In this document: positions 1-7,147 of the stretch, in pieces
How the letters are laid out: each line of letters starts with the position of its first letter
Numbering within the stretch: position 1 is the first letter of the stretch
Assembly (NCBI GenBank): GCA_947442475.1
Contig: CANEVP010000016.1
Coordinates: 1 to 36,552 of the forward strand
DNA from: Rickettsiales bacterium
GTDB lineage: Bacteria; Pseudomonadota; Alphaproteobacteria; Rickettsiales; UBA1997
Length of the DNA: 36,552 nt
Direction: 5' to 3'
Program-made: the position numbers and the translations under genes
Notes under the pieces: generated by a model
The model's input: the letters and a program-made list of their open reading frames with translations, nothing else
Told to the model about the DNA's origin: nothing
Databases searched by the model: none

Positions 1-132
1 AAACTGAATTCAAATAGCTGTGAAGCTCTGCGAATAGTGGGCTAAACCCCCTTTATTGCAAGGGATTATTTGGATCTTTTTGAAGATTTTTAAAAGAAAT
101 TTAGTGATTTTTAGAGATGGGTGGTAGGTTTT

Positions 133-765
133 TCAGAGTGTCCTTAAGTATTTGGCGTAGGAAGAGCTCTCTGGTTTTATCTGATTTTCAATGAAGGAAT
201 TAAGCTTGATACTCGCAGCTTCAAACGACGCAGCCAAATAAATTTCTTGCAGTAATTGCCCAAATTCTTCGTAGAGTTTTTGGCTCAAATTCTTCTTTAA
301 GTTTCTCATTAAGTGAACAAGGCAAAGTTGGTGATCGCAGCTTGGAAGTAATGAACTAGCCATTTTGTTGAGTCCTGCGAAGTCGTCGGTGATTAACATT
401 AAAACTCGTGTCACTCCTCGATTCTTTAAATTTACGCCAAGTGCTGTGAAGTGCACCGCCTTCTTGATTGCGCCACTGTCGTCAACCAAATCGATCACTT
501 TGGCATCGACGTAAATAAAAGCCCAATCAGGCTCAAGCTGGCGTGAGTTGAAGCGTTTTGATTCTTCAAAAAGATCAGAAAGAAAAATTTCTAACTGCTG
601 CGGAGAATAAGTCAGTCCAAGCCCTCGCACCGTCTCCGCAATCGATCTAAAACTTTTACAACCATTGATTAAAAATGACTGAATGTCGGGGTTTTTACCC
701 TCAAGAATTTTGCCAAGAATTTCTTGAGATTGTTGAGCGGAAGACTTAGAAATTTGCATGATCAT
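133..765 (-). pseudogene. IS256-type (mutator) transposase, truncated and internally deleted
   Basis: The 210-residue product carries blocks of the IS256/Transposase_mut family: a first catalytic-Asp region (FIYVDAKVI, about residue 85), the second Asp block (LITDDFAGL) and the downstream CDHQLCLVHLMRNLKKNL segment. Family members are about 400 residues. The C-terminal third with the catalytic Glu is missing: the frame stops at 133, and the DNA from 132 to 1 shows only short interrupted frames. There also seems to be an in-frame internal deletion. The text runs from the ALGVN strand directly into LKNRGV, where the family normally has about 30-40 further residues. The start at 765 (MIM) is the only plausible one. 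It is a dead IS copy in the mobile-element edge left of tRNA-Asn. The family call is from remembered motifs and is fairly secure. Confidence 0.75.
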
Positions 766-825
766 TAAAGTTTAGAGTTGGTAGGAATTAGTAGTTTTTT
801 CGAGTTTAGATTTTGATGATCTTTA

Positions 826-847
826 GCCAATTGTTGAAGCAATTGGC
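826..847. repeat. Short perfect hairpin upstream of the IS256 remnant
   Basis: Eight-base arms (GCCAATTG and CAATTGGC) flank a six-base loop. It lies 61 bases upstream of the transposase fragment and just before a much longer inverted repeat. No T-run follows on either strand, so it is not a convincing terminator. It may be part of an IS end. Confidence 0.4.
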
Positions 848-849
848 CG

Positions 850-916
850 CCCAGCATGCCTTGGGTTAAATCCATCTTCGCTACGCTATAATGGATTTAA
901 CGCAAGGCATGCTGGG
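850..916. repeat. Long palindromic element, 26-base arms
   Basis: Arms 850-875 and 891-916 are reverse complements with one mismatch; the loop is 15 bases. The outer arm begins CCCAGCATGCC and the second arm is followed by TTTTTCTTT. On the + strand the structure therefore resembles an intrinsic terminator, although its length suits a mobile palindromic repeat or MITE better. It sits between the IS256 fragment and the recombinase fragment. Confidence 0.7.
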
Positions 917-980
917 TTTTTCTTTGACTGATTATTCACCCAATCAATAAGTTTTATTCTTTAGGGAATTTGGAAGGTGG

Positions 981-1400
981 GTGGGACATAAGATTTTTTT
1001 AACAGCCCAATATCAAACCCTGCAAACCAGAATTAAACGAGCCAGAAAGTTATATTTAGATGCTAGTATAGCGAAGGAAGAGTTTGATGAAATGATGACT
1101 GGCCTACAAGTTGAAAGGACAAATGTCGAAGCCCGATTACAACGACTTTCGAACGCTGACAATAGCTTCAATAAAAATGTCATGACCATCTTTGAATTGG
1201 CTTCAAAGGCGCATGATCTTTTCAAAAGTTCGGAACTGGAAGAAAAAAGGAGAATTATTGCGTTAGTATTTCCGAACTTGGAAATGAACGCTGCGAAGCT
1301 AGTGTTTACGCTACGCAAACCGTTTGATATGATGATGAATGTGAGCGATCGTAAAGAATGGCTCCCCGGGAAGGATTCGAACCTCCGACCAAGTGATTAA
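981..1400 (+). pseudogene. Large serine recombinase, C-terminal fragment ending in tRNA-Asn
   Basis: About 125 residues of helical, charged sequence match the C-terminal coiled-coil part of large serine recombinases: an IKRARKLYLDG-like segment, an EEFDEMMTGLQVER helix, and SSELEEKRRIIALVFPNL near the end. The catalytic resolvase domain and the zinc ribbon that should precede it are absent; upstream DNA holds an inverted repeat and short frames. The GTG at 981 is probably not a real start. The last ten or so codons (GKDSNLRPSD) are simply the antisense of the tRNA-Asn 3' half, so the original integrase frame ran into its own attachment site. I read this as the remains of an element integrated at the tRNA 3' end. 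Confidence 0.7.
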
Positions 1401-1433
1401 CAGTCACTTGCTCTACCACTGAGCTACCGGGGA
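1359..1433 (-). tRNA. tRNA-Asn (anticodon GTT)
   Basis: On the minus strand a full cloverleaf can be folded: acceptor TCCCCGG/CCGGGGA, D arm GCTC/GAGC, anticodon arm AGTGA-CTGTTAA-TCACT with anticodon GTT, T arm GGAGG-TTCGAAT-CCTTC with one G-U pair, discriminator G and an encoded CCA. It is 75 bases long including CCA. Its 3' end faces the serine recombinase fragment, so the tRNA is the likely attachment site and has been regenerated intact. Confidence 0.95.
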
Positions 1434-1563
1434 ATGGGAAGAATAGATTTTTTTGAGGAATCTTTTTTTGGAAGGGGCGCGAACAGTATTTTTCGATTTT
1501 GAAAAATCAACAAACTAAATCCTAAAAATCACACAAATTATTTCTTCATTAAAACATGTTTTT

Positions 1564-1640
1564 TCATCTCGAACGAAGTGAGAGATCTCATAATTTAAAT
1601 TACCTAAAACTCATTAGATCTCTCACTTCGTTCGAGATGA
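1564..1640. repeat. Perfect 25-base inverted repeat
   Basis: Arms 1564-1588 and 1616-1640 are exact reverse complements with a 27-base AT-rich spacer; each arm contains GAACGAAGTGAGAG or its complement. It lies just past the 3' end of the flavin reductase gene. Neither strand has a T-run after the stem, so it is more likely a dispersed palindromic repeat than an intrinsic terminator. The rest of the 1434-1667 gap shows nothing recognisable. Confidence 0.7.
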
Positions 1641-1667
1641 GATAAATCATGATCGTTTAAGCAGTTT

Positions 1668-2273
1668 TTACAACGACACGTACTTTCCTTTTGAGTAAAC
1701 CAAAGAATTTTTATCCGCCATTTTATCAAAATCTAAAACCTTGCCGATGATGATGTGGTGGTCGCCCGCTTTGATTACGCGGTGTTTTTTACATTCAAAA
1801 AAACCTAAGGAATTTTGAAAAATTGGGTTACCGAATTTGCCTAAGAAATATGGCTCAACTCCCCATTTTGATGAATTTTTTGGAGTGGCAAAAGCTTTAG
1901 CTAGTTCAAGTTGTTCAAAGCTTAAAATATTTAACGAGAAGTAGCGGTTTTTCTTAAAAAAAGAAAGATTGGCCGAGTTATTATCGATGGAAAACAGCAC
2001 CAAAGAAGGATCAAGCGACACTGACGAAAATGAATTAATCGTCATGCCAAAAAACTCATCGGTAAAAAGCTTCTTTAATTTTAGCAAAAAACTTTTGCCC
2101 AAACTGGTTTCGCTAATAGTTTTTTGATTAAGAATTTTGGTCGAAAAAAACTGGCTGTCTAAAATTTTTTCGGCGTGAAAATTTTCAGTGAGGAAATTTT
2201 TTTTGCGGGCGCAAGCAATAACGATACCGGTGGTGAATAGTCCTAGGCAATCGCGTAATTTTCTTTGATCCAT
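1668..2273 (-). CDS. Flavin reductase-like FMN-binding split-barrel protein with an insertion
   Basis: The 201-residue protein has the landmarks of the flavin reductase family: an N-terminal LGLFTTGIVIACA strand (10-22), GMTINSFSSVSLDPSLV (76-92), which forms the flavin-phosphate site in relatives, SLNILS and a late GDHHIIIGKVLDF block. Such enzymes reduce or hold FMN/FAD for partner oxygenases, or act as small NAD(P)H:flavin oxidoreductases. Residues about 23-72 form an extra segment between the first strand and the GMT motif, where most relatives need only a few residues; it is Lys- and Phe-rich. It is the last gene of the minus-strand run, 13 bases after the preceding lipoprotein gene. The substrate and partner cannot be told from sequence. 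Confidence 0.75.
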   Translation of the reverse strand: MDQRKLRDCLGLFTTGIVIACARKKNFLTENFHAEKILDSQFFSTKILNQKTISETSLGKSFLLKLKKLFTDEFFGMTINSFSSVSLDPSLVLFSIDNNSANLSFFKKNRYFSLNILSFEQLELAKAFATPKNSSKWGVEPYFLGKFGNPIFQNSLGFFECKKHRVIKAGDHHIIIGKVLDFDKMADKNSLVYSKGKYVSL

Positions 2274-2286
2274 TTTATATCTAAGG

Positions 2287-2892
2287 TTATTCCCGAAATG
2301 GCGCCATCACGATTTCTTTGGAAAGAAAAAGCGTGTCAACAGCCAAAGTAAAAGGAGTTAGGGCAATTTTTTCTAAATCTCTAATGGGCGTTGAATGACG
2401 GTGAATTTCAATTTTGTATTTTTCTTCAAGCGCCGAGTAATAATCATTAACCGAATCAACACCTATGTAGCGCTTGCCTTTAAGGGGCAACCTTAACCTT
2501 AAATCGCCTTCCCTTTTTTCCTGCTTAAAACCCAAAGAAACTAAAAACGCTTTTTGTTGCGAACTCAGATCTAAGTCAAAAGTTTTAACCCCTAAGCGTC
2601 CTTCAAGATTATTTTTACCATCAACCGTAATCTCGGTAATTTCGGGGGCGATTAAAACTACGCGCTCTTGATCTAGCTTTAACAACTCATCAATAACGCC
2701 AGATTCATCAACAAAAAGGTAATGATATTTTGTGCCTAAAAAAACTATGTAACGACCATCCTTACTTACTAAAAATTGCCTGACTGATTCGCTGTAATTA
2801 TCTTCCCAAAGCGCTCTAGTAAACTCACAAGAGGTTATAAACAGCAAAGCTGCAGCTAACAAAACCCTTAAAGGCAACTTTGAAAAAAACAT
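2287..2892 (-). CDS. Putative lipoprotein of unknown function
   Basis: The 201-residue protein begins with a short basic stretch and a hydrophobic signal ending in the lipobox FITSC, with Cys22 as the expected lipidation site and Glu at +2. This suggests outer-membrane sorting. The mature part is mixed alpha/beta and highly charged. It ends in LTPFTLAVDTLFLSKEIVMAP, a hydrophobic close that recalls YceK/YidQ-type lipoproteins (a DTLLLP-like ending); this resemblance is weak. It starts 3 bases after the nuoL stop, so it is probably cotranscribed with it. It lacks the two-cysteine signature of the five lipoproteins upstream of nuoL. Confidence 0.65.
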   Translation of the reverse strand: MFFSKLPLRVLLAAALLFITSCEFTRALWEDNYSESVRQFLVSKDGRYIVFLGTKYHYLFVDESGVIDELLKLDQERVVLIAPEITEITVDGKNNLEGRLGVKTFDLDLSSQQKAFLVSLGFKQEKREGDLRLRLPLKGKRYIGVDSVNDYYSALEEKYKIEIHRHSTPIRDLEKIALTPFTLAVDTLFLSKEIVMAPFRE

Positions 2893-2895
2893 TAA

Positions 2896-4857
2896 TTAAA
2901 ATAGTATCAATTCTTTAAAGGATGAAATCAAAAGCAGCGCCACTGCAATGATACCAAGAACCATCCACAAAGCGTAATTGTAAATCAAACCGCTTTGAAC
3001 TTTGCTAACTCTTTTTGACATTTCTTTGCAAAACGCCGCAGCGCCGTTTGGCAGGCCATCGACAATTTTCATGTCGACAATTTTCCACAAGAAATTGCCA
3101 AATTTTTTGGTCGGTTTTACCAAAACAACTTCATAGATTTCATCGAAATACCATTTGTTAAGCGACAGCTTGTAAAGCGGCGGAAAAGTGTTGGCAAGTC
3201 TTTGCGGCCAATCGGTTTTAACCAAATAAAACACGTAAGCCAAAGCAATCGCAATTACGCCAACAATCATCGGAGAAATTTTCACCAAAAATGGCGCGTG
3301 GTGAATTTCTTCAAGCAAGTCTTGTCTTTGACCTAAAAGCAAAATTACACCTTTAAAAAAATTGTCTTCGGCTGAAACCATGTGAAAAACTTTAGCGCCC
3401 AAAATACCTGCAAATATTGATCCCGCAGCCAAAACAAAAAGCGGAATCAACATTGAAAGAGGAGACTCGTGAGCATGATCAAAAGTGTGTTTGTCAGCAC
3501 GAGTTTTGCCGTGAAAAGTTAAGAACAACAATCTCCAAGAATAAAAGGCGGTTAAAAATGCCGCCGAAATTCCCATCCAATAAGCCAGTTTTCCGTAGGG
3601 CGCGTGCGACATGTAAGCGGCTTCTAAGATAACATCTTTTGAGTAAAATCCTGCAAATGGTGGAAAGCCGGCAAGCGCCAAAGAGCCAATCCAAAACATG
3701 GCGTAGGTGATTGGAATTTTTTTCCAAAGTCCGCCCATTTTTTGAATATTTTGTTCGTGATGCATGGCGTGAATCACGCTACCCGCGCCCAAAAATAATA
3801 ATGCTTTAAAAAAGGCGTGAGTTGCCAAGTGAAAGGTTGCGGCCGAGTAAGCTGAAACGCCGCAAGCAAAAAACATGTAACCAAGTTGCGAACAAGTTGA
3901 GTAAGCGATGATTTTTTTAATGTCATTTTGAGTCAAAGCGATTGTGGCGGCAAACAAAGCAGTTGTAGCACCCACGATTGTAACCATCGACAATGCAACG
4001 TTTGAAAATTCGAAAATTGGCGAACAGCGCACCACCAAAAACACACCAGCGGTTACCATTGTTGCCGCGTGAATTAAGGCTGAAACTGGGGTTGGACCTT
4101 CCATTGCGTCAGCCAACCAAACGTGCAATCCGATTTGCGCTGACTTGCCCATGGCGCCAATGAAAAGCAAAATGCAAATCGCATCAATTGAGCGAAACTC
4201 AGTGCCGAAAAGCACAAATTTATCGCCAACGTGATGGCAAACCGTGGCAAAAACTGGAGCAAATTCAACGGTGCCAAAAGTTACGTAGATTAGCGCAATT
4301 GCAATGATCAAACCAAAATCACCAACACGGTTCGCAACGAAAGCTTTAATTGCCGCAGCGTTGGCTGATTGTTTTTTGTACCAAAAACCGATGAGCAAAT
4401 AAGAAGCGACACCAACACCTTCCCAGCCTACGAAAAGCTGCAGGAAATTGTCAGCCGTTACCAGAACTAACATGAAAAAAGTAAAGAGCGAAAGGTAAGC
4501 CATGAAGCGCGCGATCGACTTATCTTCATGCATGTAGCCAATGGAATAGATGTGAACCAAACTTGAAACCACAGTGACAACAACCAGCATAATCGCGGTT
4601 AAAGAGTCGAGTTTCAAAGCCCAGTTAACTGAAAAATCACCAGAAGAAATCCAGCTAATTAGCGGCACGATTTCGTTGGTGTGATTACGCGAAACACTAA
4701 GAAAAATCGTCACGGCGCAAATTGCCGAAATTACCAGCAGCGAGCTAGAAAAAATTTGCGCAAATTTATCAGCAAATTTTTTGGGCAAAATTCTTGAGAA
4801 AATTCCAGAAAATAAAAAACCAAAAAGAGGCAGAAATACCGTGAGTTTTAAGAGCAT
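2896..4857 (-). CDS. nuoL: NADH-quinone oxidoreductase subunit L
   Basis: The 653-residue polytopic membrane protein matches NuoL in full. The proton-channel core has LFVGWEGVGVASYLLIGFWY (about 143-162), with the conserved Glu, followed by FVANRVGDFG, the LHVWLADAMEGPTPVSALIHAATMVTAG block with its buried Lys/His sites, and ATFHLATHAFFKALLFLGAGS. The C-terminal lateral helix and last membrane segment are also present. NuoL is the most distal antiporter-like proton-pumping subunit of complex I, in the inner membrane. It is normally in a nuoA-N operon. Here it is alone, between lipoprotein genes, 92 bases after the last of the tandem lipoproteins. Confidence 0.97.
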   Translation of the reverse strand: MLLKLTVFLPLFGFLFSGIFSRILPKKFADKFAQIFSSSLLVISAICAVTIFLSVSRNHTNEIVPLISWISSGDFSVNWALKLDSLTAIMLVVVTVVSSLVHIYSIGYMHEDKSIARFMAYLSLFTFFMLVLVTADNFLQLFVGWEGVGVASYLLIGFWYKKQSANAAAIKAFVANRVGDFGLIIAIALIYVTFGTVEFAPVFATVCHHVGDKFVLFGTEFRSIDAICILLFIGAMGKSAQIGLHVWLADAMEGPTPVSALIHAATMVTAGVFLVVRCSPIFEFSNVALSMVTIVGATTALFAATIALTQNDIKKIIAYSTCSQLGYMFFACGVSAYSAATFHLATHAFFKALLFLGAGSVIHAMHHEQNIQKMGGLWKKIPITYAMFWIGSLALAGFPPFAGFYSKDVILEAAYMSHAPYGKLAYWMGISAAFLTAFYSWRLLFLTFHGKTRADKHTFDHAHESPLSMLIPLFVLAAGSIFAGILGAKVFHMVSAEDNFFKGVILLLGQRQDLLEEIHHAPFLVKISPMIVGVIAIALAYVFYLVKTDWPQRLANTFPPLYKLSLNKWYFDEIYEVVLVKPTKKFGNFLWKIVDMKIVDGLPNGAAAFCKEMSKRVSKVQSGLIYNYALWMVLGIIAVALLLISSFKELILF

Positions 4858-4949
4858 TTTGATTGCAAGAAAGTTGAAGTTTTTATGAGTGCGAAAAATC
4901 CAGCAAATTAGAAATCACAAAAGAAAAATCAAATTAAAGGTGAAGCCAA

Positions 4950-5477
4950 CTACCACATTGAAGCTGCACCAGCTGCAGCGGTTCCAATACGTGTGTCGCC
5001 CCTTCCGTTGATTCTCCAAATGCTGCCTAAATTATGCGCCGCCGGATCGTAACGATCGTCCCCCGGAAGCGCTGGCGTCATGTTTGCCATCTGCATCGTG
5101 CCGTGCGCTTGCTGACGGCAGAAGTTATGCCCCGTCCAAAAAATTGTGTTGTAATCGCTGAAATTTTTTAGGACTTCTTGCTTATTGTCCCAATTAATGC
5201 CTTTAAGCTCTTTTTTGTAGCGCATTCTAATTTTAACGAAGTTGGGATTAGACGAGGTAATATCAACATCGCGATTCCAATAATAGAAAGTGATAAAAAA
5301 AGATCCGGCGAATTGAGTTGAAAGTCCCGAGTGACAACCATGCAGCCAGCCTAGTCTGTAGCCTGGGGTTCCGTCTTTTGGCATTTGTCTAAAAATTCTG
5401 TAACCCATTGGCTTGTACCAATAAGGGGCGCAATTAGTGAGAAGAAAAATTGCCAAAATTGCACCGATTTTTTTCAT
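4950..5477 (-). CDS. Tandem two-cysteine lipoprotein, copy 5 (most diverged)
   Basis: I chose ATG 5477 because it opens MKKIGAILAIFLLTNC, a signal peptide with lipobox LTNC (Cys16, Ala at +2). A longer reading to 5561 only adds coding from the overlapping upstream gene. The 175-residue product has both family motifs: DGTPGYRLGWLHGC soon after the signal and SDYNTIFWTGHNFC later. The spacer between them is the longest in the set and contains a charged insert. The C-terminal part is Met-, Pro- and Gly-rich. It starts 1 base after the preceding copy stops, so translational coupling is likely. No function is known to me; outer-membrane or periplasmic location is inferred from the lipobox. Confidence 0.75.
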   Translation of the reverse strand: MKKIGAILAIFLLTNCAPYWYKPMGYRIFRQMPKDGTPGYRLGWLHGCHSGLSTQFAGSFFITFYYWNRDVDITSSNPNFVKIRMRYKKELKGINWDNKQEVLKNFSDYNTIFWTGHNFCRQQAHGTMQMANMTPALPGDDRYDPAAHNLGSIWRINGRGDTRIGTAAAGAASMW

Positions 5478-5478
5478 T

Positions 5479-6021
5479 TTATTGTCCAAAAAATTGTCCA
5501 CTTGAGCCGCCAGCCCAAAGAGGGCTGCCCGAGAAAACGCCATCAGCACCACCAGCACCAACCGATCCCATCACGCCATCTAATCCGCCACTGATTGTTT
5601 CACCCATCGCTTTACCTTCAGAGCCATTAAGCATACCGCCCCAAGCATTATTAATATTACCAGCAGACATATCAAAAACCTGGCTGTTACCGTAAGGCAG
5701 AAGATAACGATCTGGAGAAACCAAGTTGTTAGGACCAACCGTAGTTTGAAAACACCAAGCCCAACCCCTAGAATAACCAAAGCGATATTCCGGATTGCCA
5801 ATCATGTTGGCGTCATAGTGATATCCACCATAACGCTGACGCATAATCGAGTTGCCACGAGAAGAAAGAATTGTCGCGCAACCATCAGCGTAACCTTTTT
5901 TGAAAGACGGCGTGCCATCAGGAACTTTAAAGCTAAAGCCCATGTAGTAAGGAGTTGCAGCACCCGTAAACCATTTGCAACCCGAAAGAAATAAAAAAAA
6001 TATCACTAAAAAATTTCTCAT
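5479..6021 (-). CDS. Tandem two-cysteine lipoprotein, copy 4, glycine-rich tail
   Basis: ATG 6021 gives MRNFLVIFFLFLSGC, a clean lipoprotein signal (Cys15, Lys at +2). Mature motifs are VPDGTPSFKKGYADGC and PEYRFGYSRGWAWC. After the second motif this copy alone adds about 80 residues, ending in a Gly/Ser/Ala-rich tract (GGLDGVMGSVGAGG and onward) with low complexity, possibly a flexible linker or surface-exposed tail. It is 180 residues, starts 2 bases after copy 3 ends, and is followed 1 base later by copy 5. The family is not one I recognise. Confidence 0.75.
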   Translation of the reverse strand: MRNFLVIFFLFLSGCKWFTGAATPYYMGFSFKVPDGTPSFKKGYADGCATILSSRGNSIMRQRYGGYHYDANMIGNPEYRFGYSRGWAWCFQTTVGPNNLVSPDRYLLPYGNSQVFDMSAGNINNAWGGMLNGSEGKAMGETISGGLDGVMGSVGAGGADGVFSGSPLWAGGSSGQFFGQ

Positions 6022-6023
6022 AA

Positions 6024-6398
6024 CTATTTGTAGCCACCAAAAGTTGAAGCCCAAATCTTGGTGCTTTTATGCTTTACCCAATCGGTACGAGAACAAAACC
6101 AGAAGGCGTTACCCCAAGCAGTTTTATAATCGGCTGAACTGGTCATTTTATATCCATCAACTTTGTTATTGCGATAAAACATTCTGTAAAAGTTGCTGTT
6201 TCCAGAAGACATTCCGGTTTCGCAACCATCAGCCCAGCCTTGACGAAATTCCACCGAAGTATCCTCCAAATCCTTTTCAAATGCGGTATCGGGACGATCA
6301 ATAAAAGCTTTGGCAATCCATCTTTGACAAGATGCAAGCGACAACAAAGTGATTAGCAGAAAAAATATTGAGAAGTAATTTTTGGCAAAAAATTTCAT
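6024..6398 (-). CDS. Tandem two-cysteine lipoprotein, copy 3
   Basis: The start at ATG 6398 gives a long hydrophobic signal, with lipobox LASC and Cys24 followed by Gln. The upstream extension to 6536 overlaps the previous gene and has no signal. The 124-residue product contains EDTSVEFRQGWADGC and SADYKTAWGNAFWFC, separated by an aromatic segment (NFYRMFYRNNKVDGY). It is essentially a minimal family member: signal, motif 1, aromatic spacer, motif 2 and a short tail. It lies 7 bases after copy 2. Confidence 0.75.
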   Translation of the reverse strand: MKFFAKNYFSIFFLLITLLSLASCQRWIAKAFIDRPDTAFEKDLEDTSVEFRQGWADGCETGMSSGNSNFYRMFYRNNKVDGYKMTSSADYKTAWGNAFWFCSRTDWVKHKSTKIWASTFGGYK

Positions 6399-6405
6399 TT
6401 TAAAT

Positions 6406-6756
6406 CTATTCAAGTGGTCCGTGTGGATAAGCAATTGGGTTACCAACAAAAAATGCGGTATGCATTGTACAAGCAAACCAGCCCTGACCCCAGCCGGTTT
6501 GATAGGCCGGATCATGTTGGTAAACACCGTTAACAAATTCTGGACCCATCTTGGTTTTGTAAGCAGCTACCGCATTAGTAAACGCACCCTGCATCAAACC
6601 AGATTTACAACCACCATACCAGCCAGCTTTATATTCGGGAGGTCCATCTGGCACTTCTAAGCTCATGGTGAATGGTTGATAAAAACCAAAACTCTCTGGC
6701 ATGCGGCAAGAAGAGACTAGCGTTAAGGAGATCAAAATTAGAAAAATTTTAGCCAT
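6406..6756 (-). CDS. Tandem two-cysteine lipoprotein, copy 2
   Basis: ATG 6756 opens MAKIFLILISLTLVSSC (lipobox VSSC, Cys17, Arg at +2). The 116-residue product has VPDGPPEYKAGWYGGC and DPAYQTGWGQGWFAC. The distance between the two cysteines is similar to that in copies 1, 3 and 4, which suggests a conserved disulfide or metal site in the periplasm. It is the only copy with a sizeable leader: 61 bases separate it from copy 1, and that gap holds a hairpin. Confidence 0.75.
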   Translation of the reverse strand: MAKIFLILISLTLVSSCRMPESFGFYQPFTMSLEVPDGPPEYKAGWYGGCKSGLMQGAFTNAVAAYKTKMGPEFVNGVYQHDPAYQTGWGQGWFACTMHTAFFVGNPIAYPHGPLE

Positions 6757-6775
6757 AAATTTATGATGCTGCCAA

Positions 6776-6806
6776 AAGGATCTCGAGAAAATCTCGATAT
6801 CCTTTC
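6776..6806 (-). promoter_or_regulatory. Intercistronic hairpin between lipoprotein copies 1 and 2
   Basis: Arms 6776-6788 and 6794-6806 pair with a single internal mismatch around a five-base loop. On the minus strand the stem is followed by a short T stretch and then the next start codon 20 bases on. It could be a weak attenuator or an mRNA-processing or stability element that sets copy 2-5 expression apart from copy 1. Confidence 0.45.
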
Positions 6807-6817
6807 GACATAAATAA

Positions 6818-7147
6818 TTACACAACGTCGTGGTCAAGAATGTAGGTGCATTGCTCGTAAGCATCCCACCAACCCGTGTTATAATCAGCGCTTTTTTGCA
6901 TACGTTTAAAGTCGTATCTTCTGCCATTAATATCACTTAGAAGGCCTTTCGAAACCGAGTCCCAAGCCGATCCACATCCATCTTTAAAACCTTTGCCATA
7001 TTCAGTGTCGGTTGCAGGAAAATTTCTTACTCCCGTCAAAGGACGCGGCTTTACTCCCCAATTCCAGCTTGACGGCATTGGTTCAATAAAAAGTCGGCAA
7101 GAGCTGGTAAAAATTAAAACTACAAGAAGTGAGAGTTTTTTTAGCAT
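6818..7147 (-). CDS. Tandem two-cysteine lipoprotein, copy 1
   Basis: The 109-residue lipoprotein has signal MLKKLSLLVVLIFTSSC (Cys17, Arg at +2). Motif 1 is DTEYGKGFKDGC and motif 2 is SADYNTGWWDAYEQC. Its ATG overlaps the stop of the glycosyltransferase gene (shared bases 7141-7147), so it is translationally coupled to it. This ties the lipoprotein family to the surface-modification genes upstream. It is the shortest copy, with only a few residues after the second motif. It is homologous to the four copies that follow. Confidence 0.75.
   Translation of the reverse strand: MLKKLSLLVVLIFTSSCRLFIEPMPSSWNWGVKPRPLTGVRNFPATDTEYGKGFKDGCGSAWDSVSKGLLSDINGRRYDFKRMQKSADYNTGWWDAYEQCTYILDHDVV

Noticed and set aside
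1359-1400. The GKDSNLRPSD end of the recombinase fragment as a protein motif
   Set aside because: It is antisense translation of the tRNA-Asn 3' half and appears often as a spurious peptide.
1564-1640. Inverted repeat as an intrinsic terminator of the flavin reductase gene
   Set aside because: No T-run follows the stem on either strand and the loop is long.
5478-5561. Longer starts for the lipoprotein genes (for example M at 5561, 6054, 6536 and 6936)
   Set aside because: They only read back through the upstream gene; the internal ATGs give proper lipoprotein signals.
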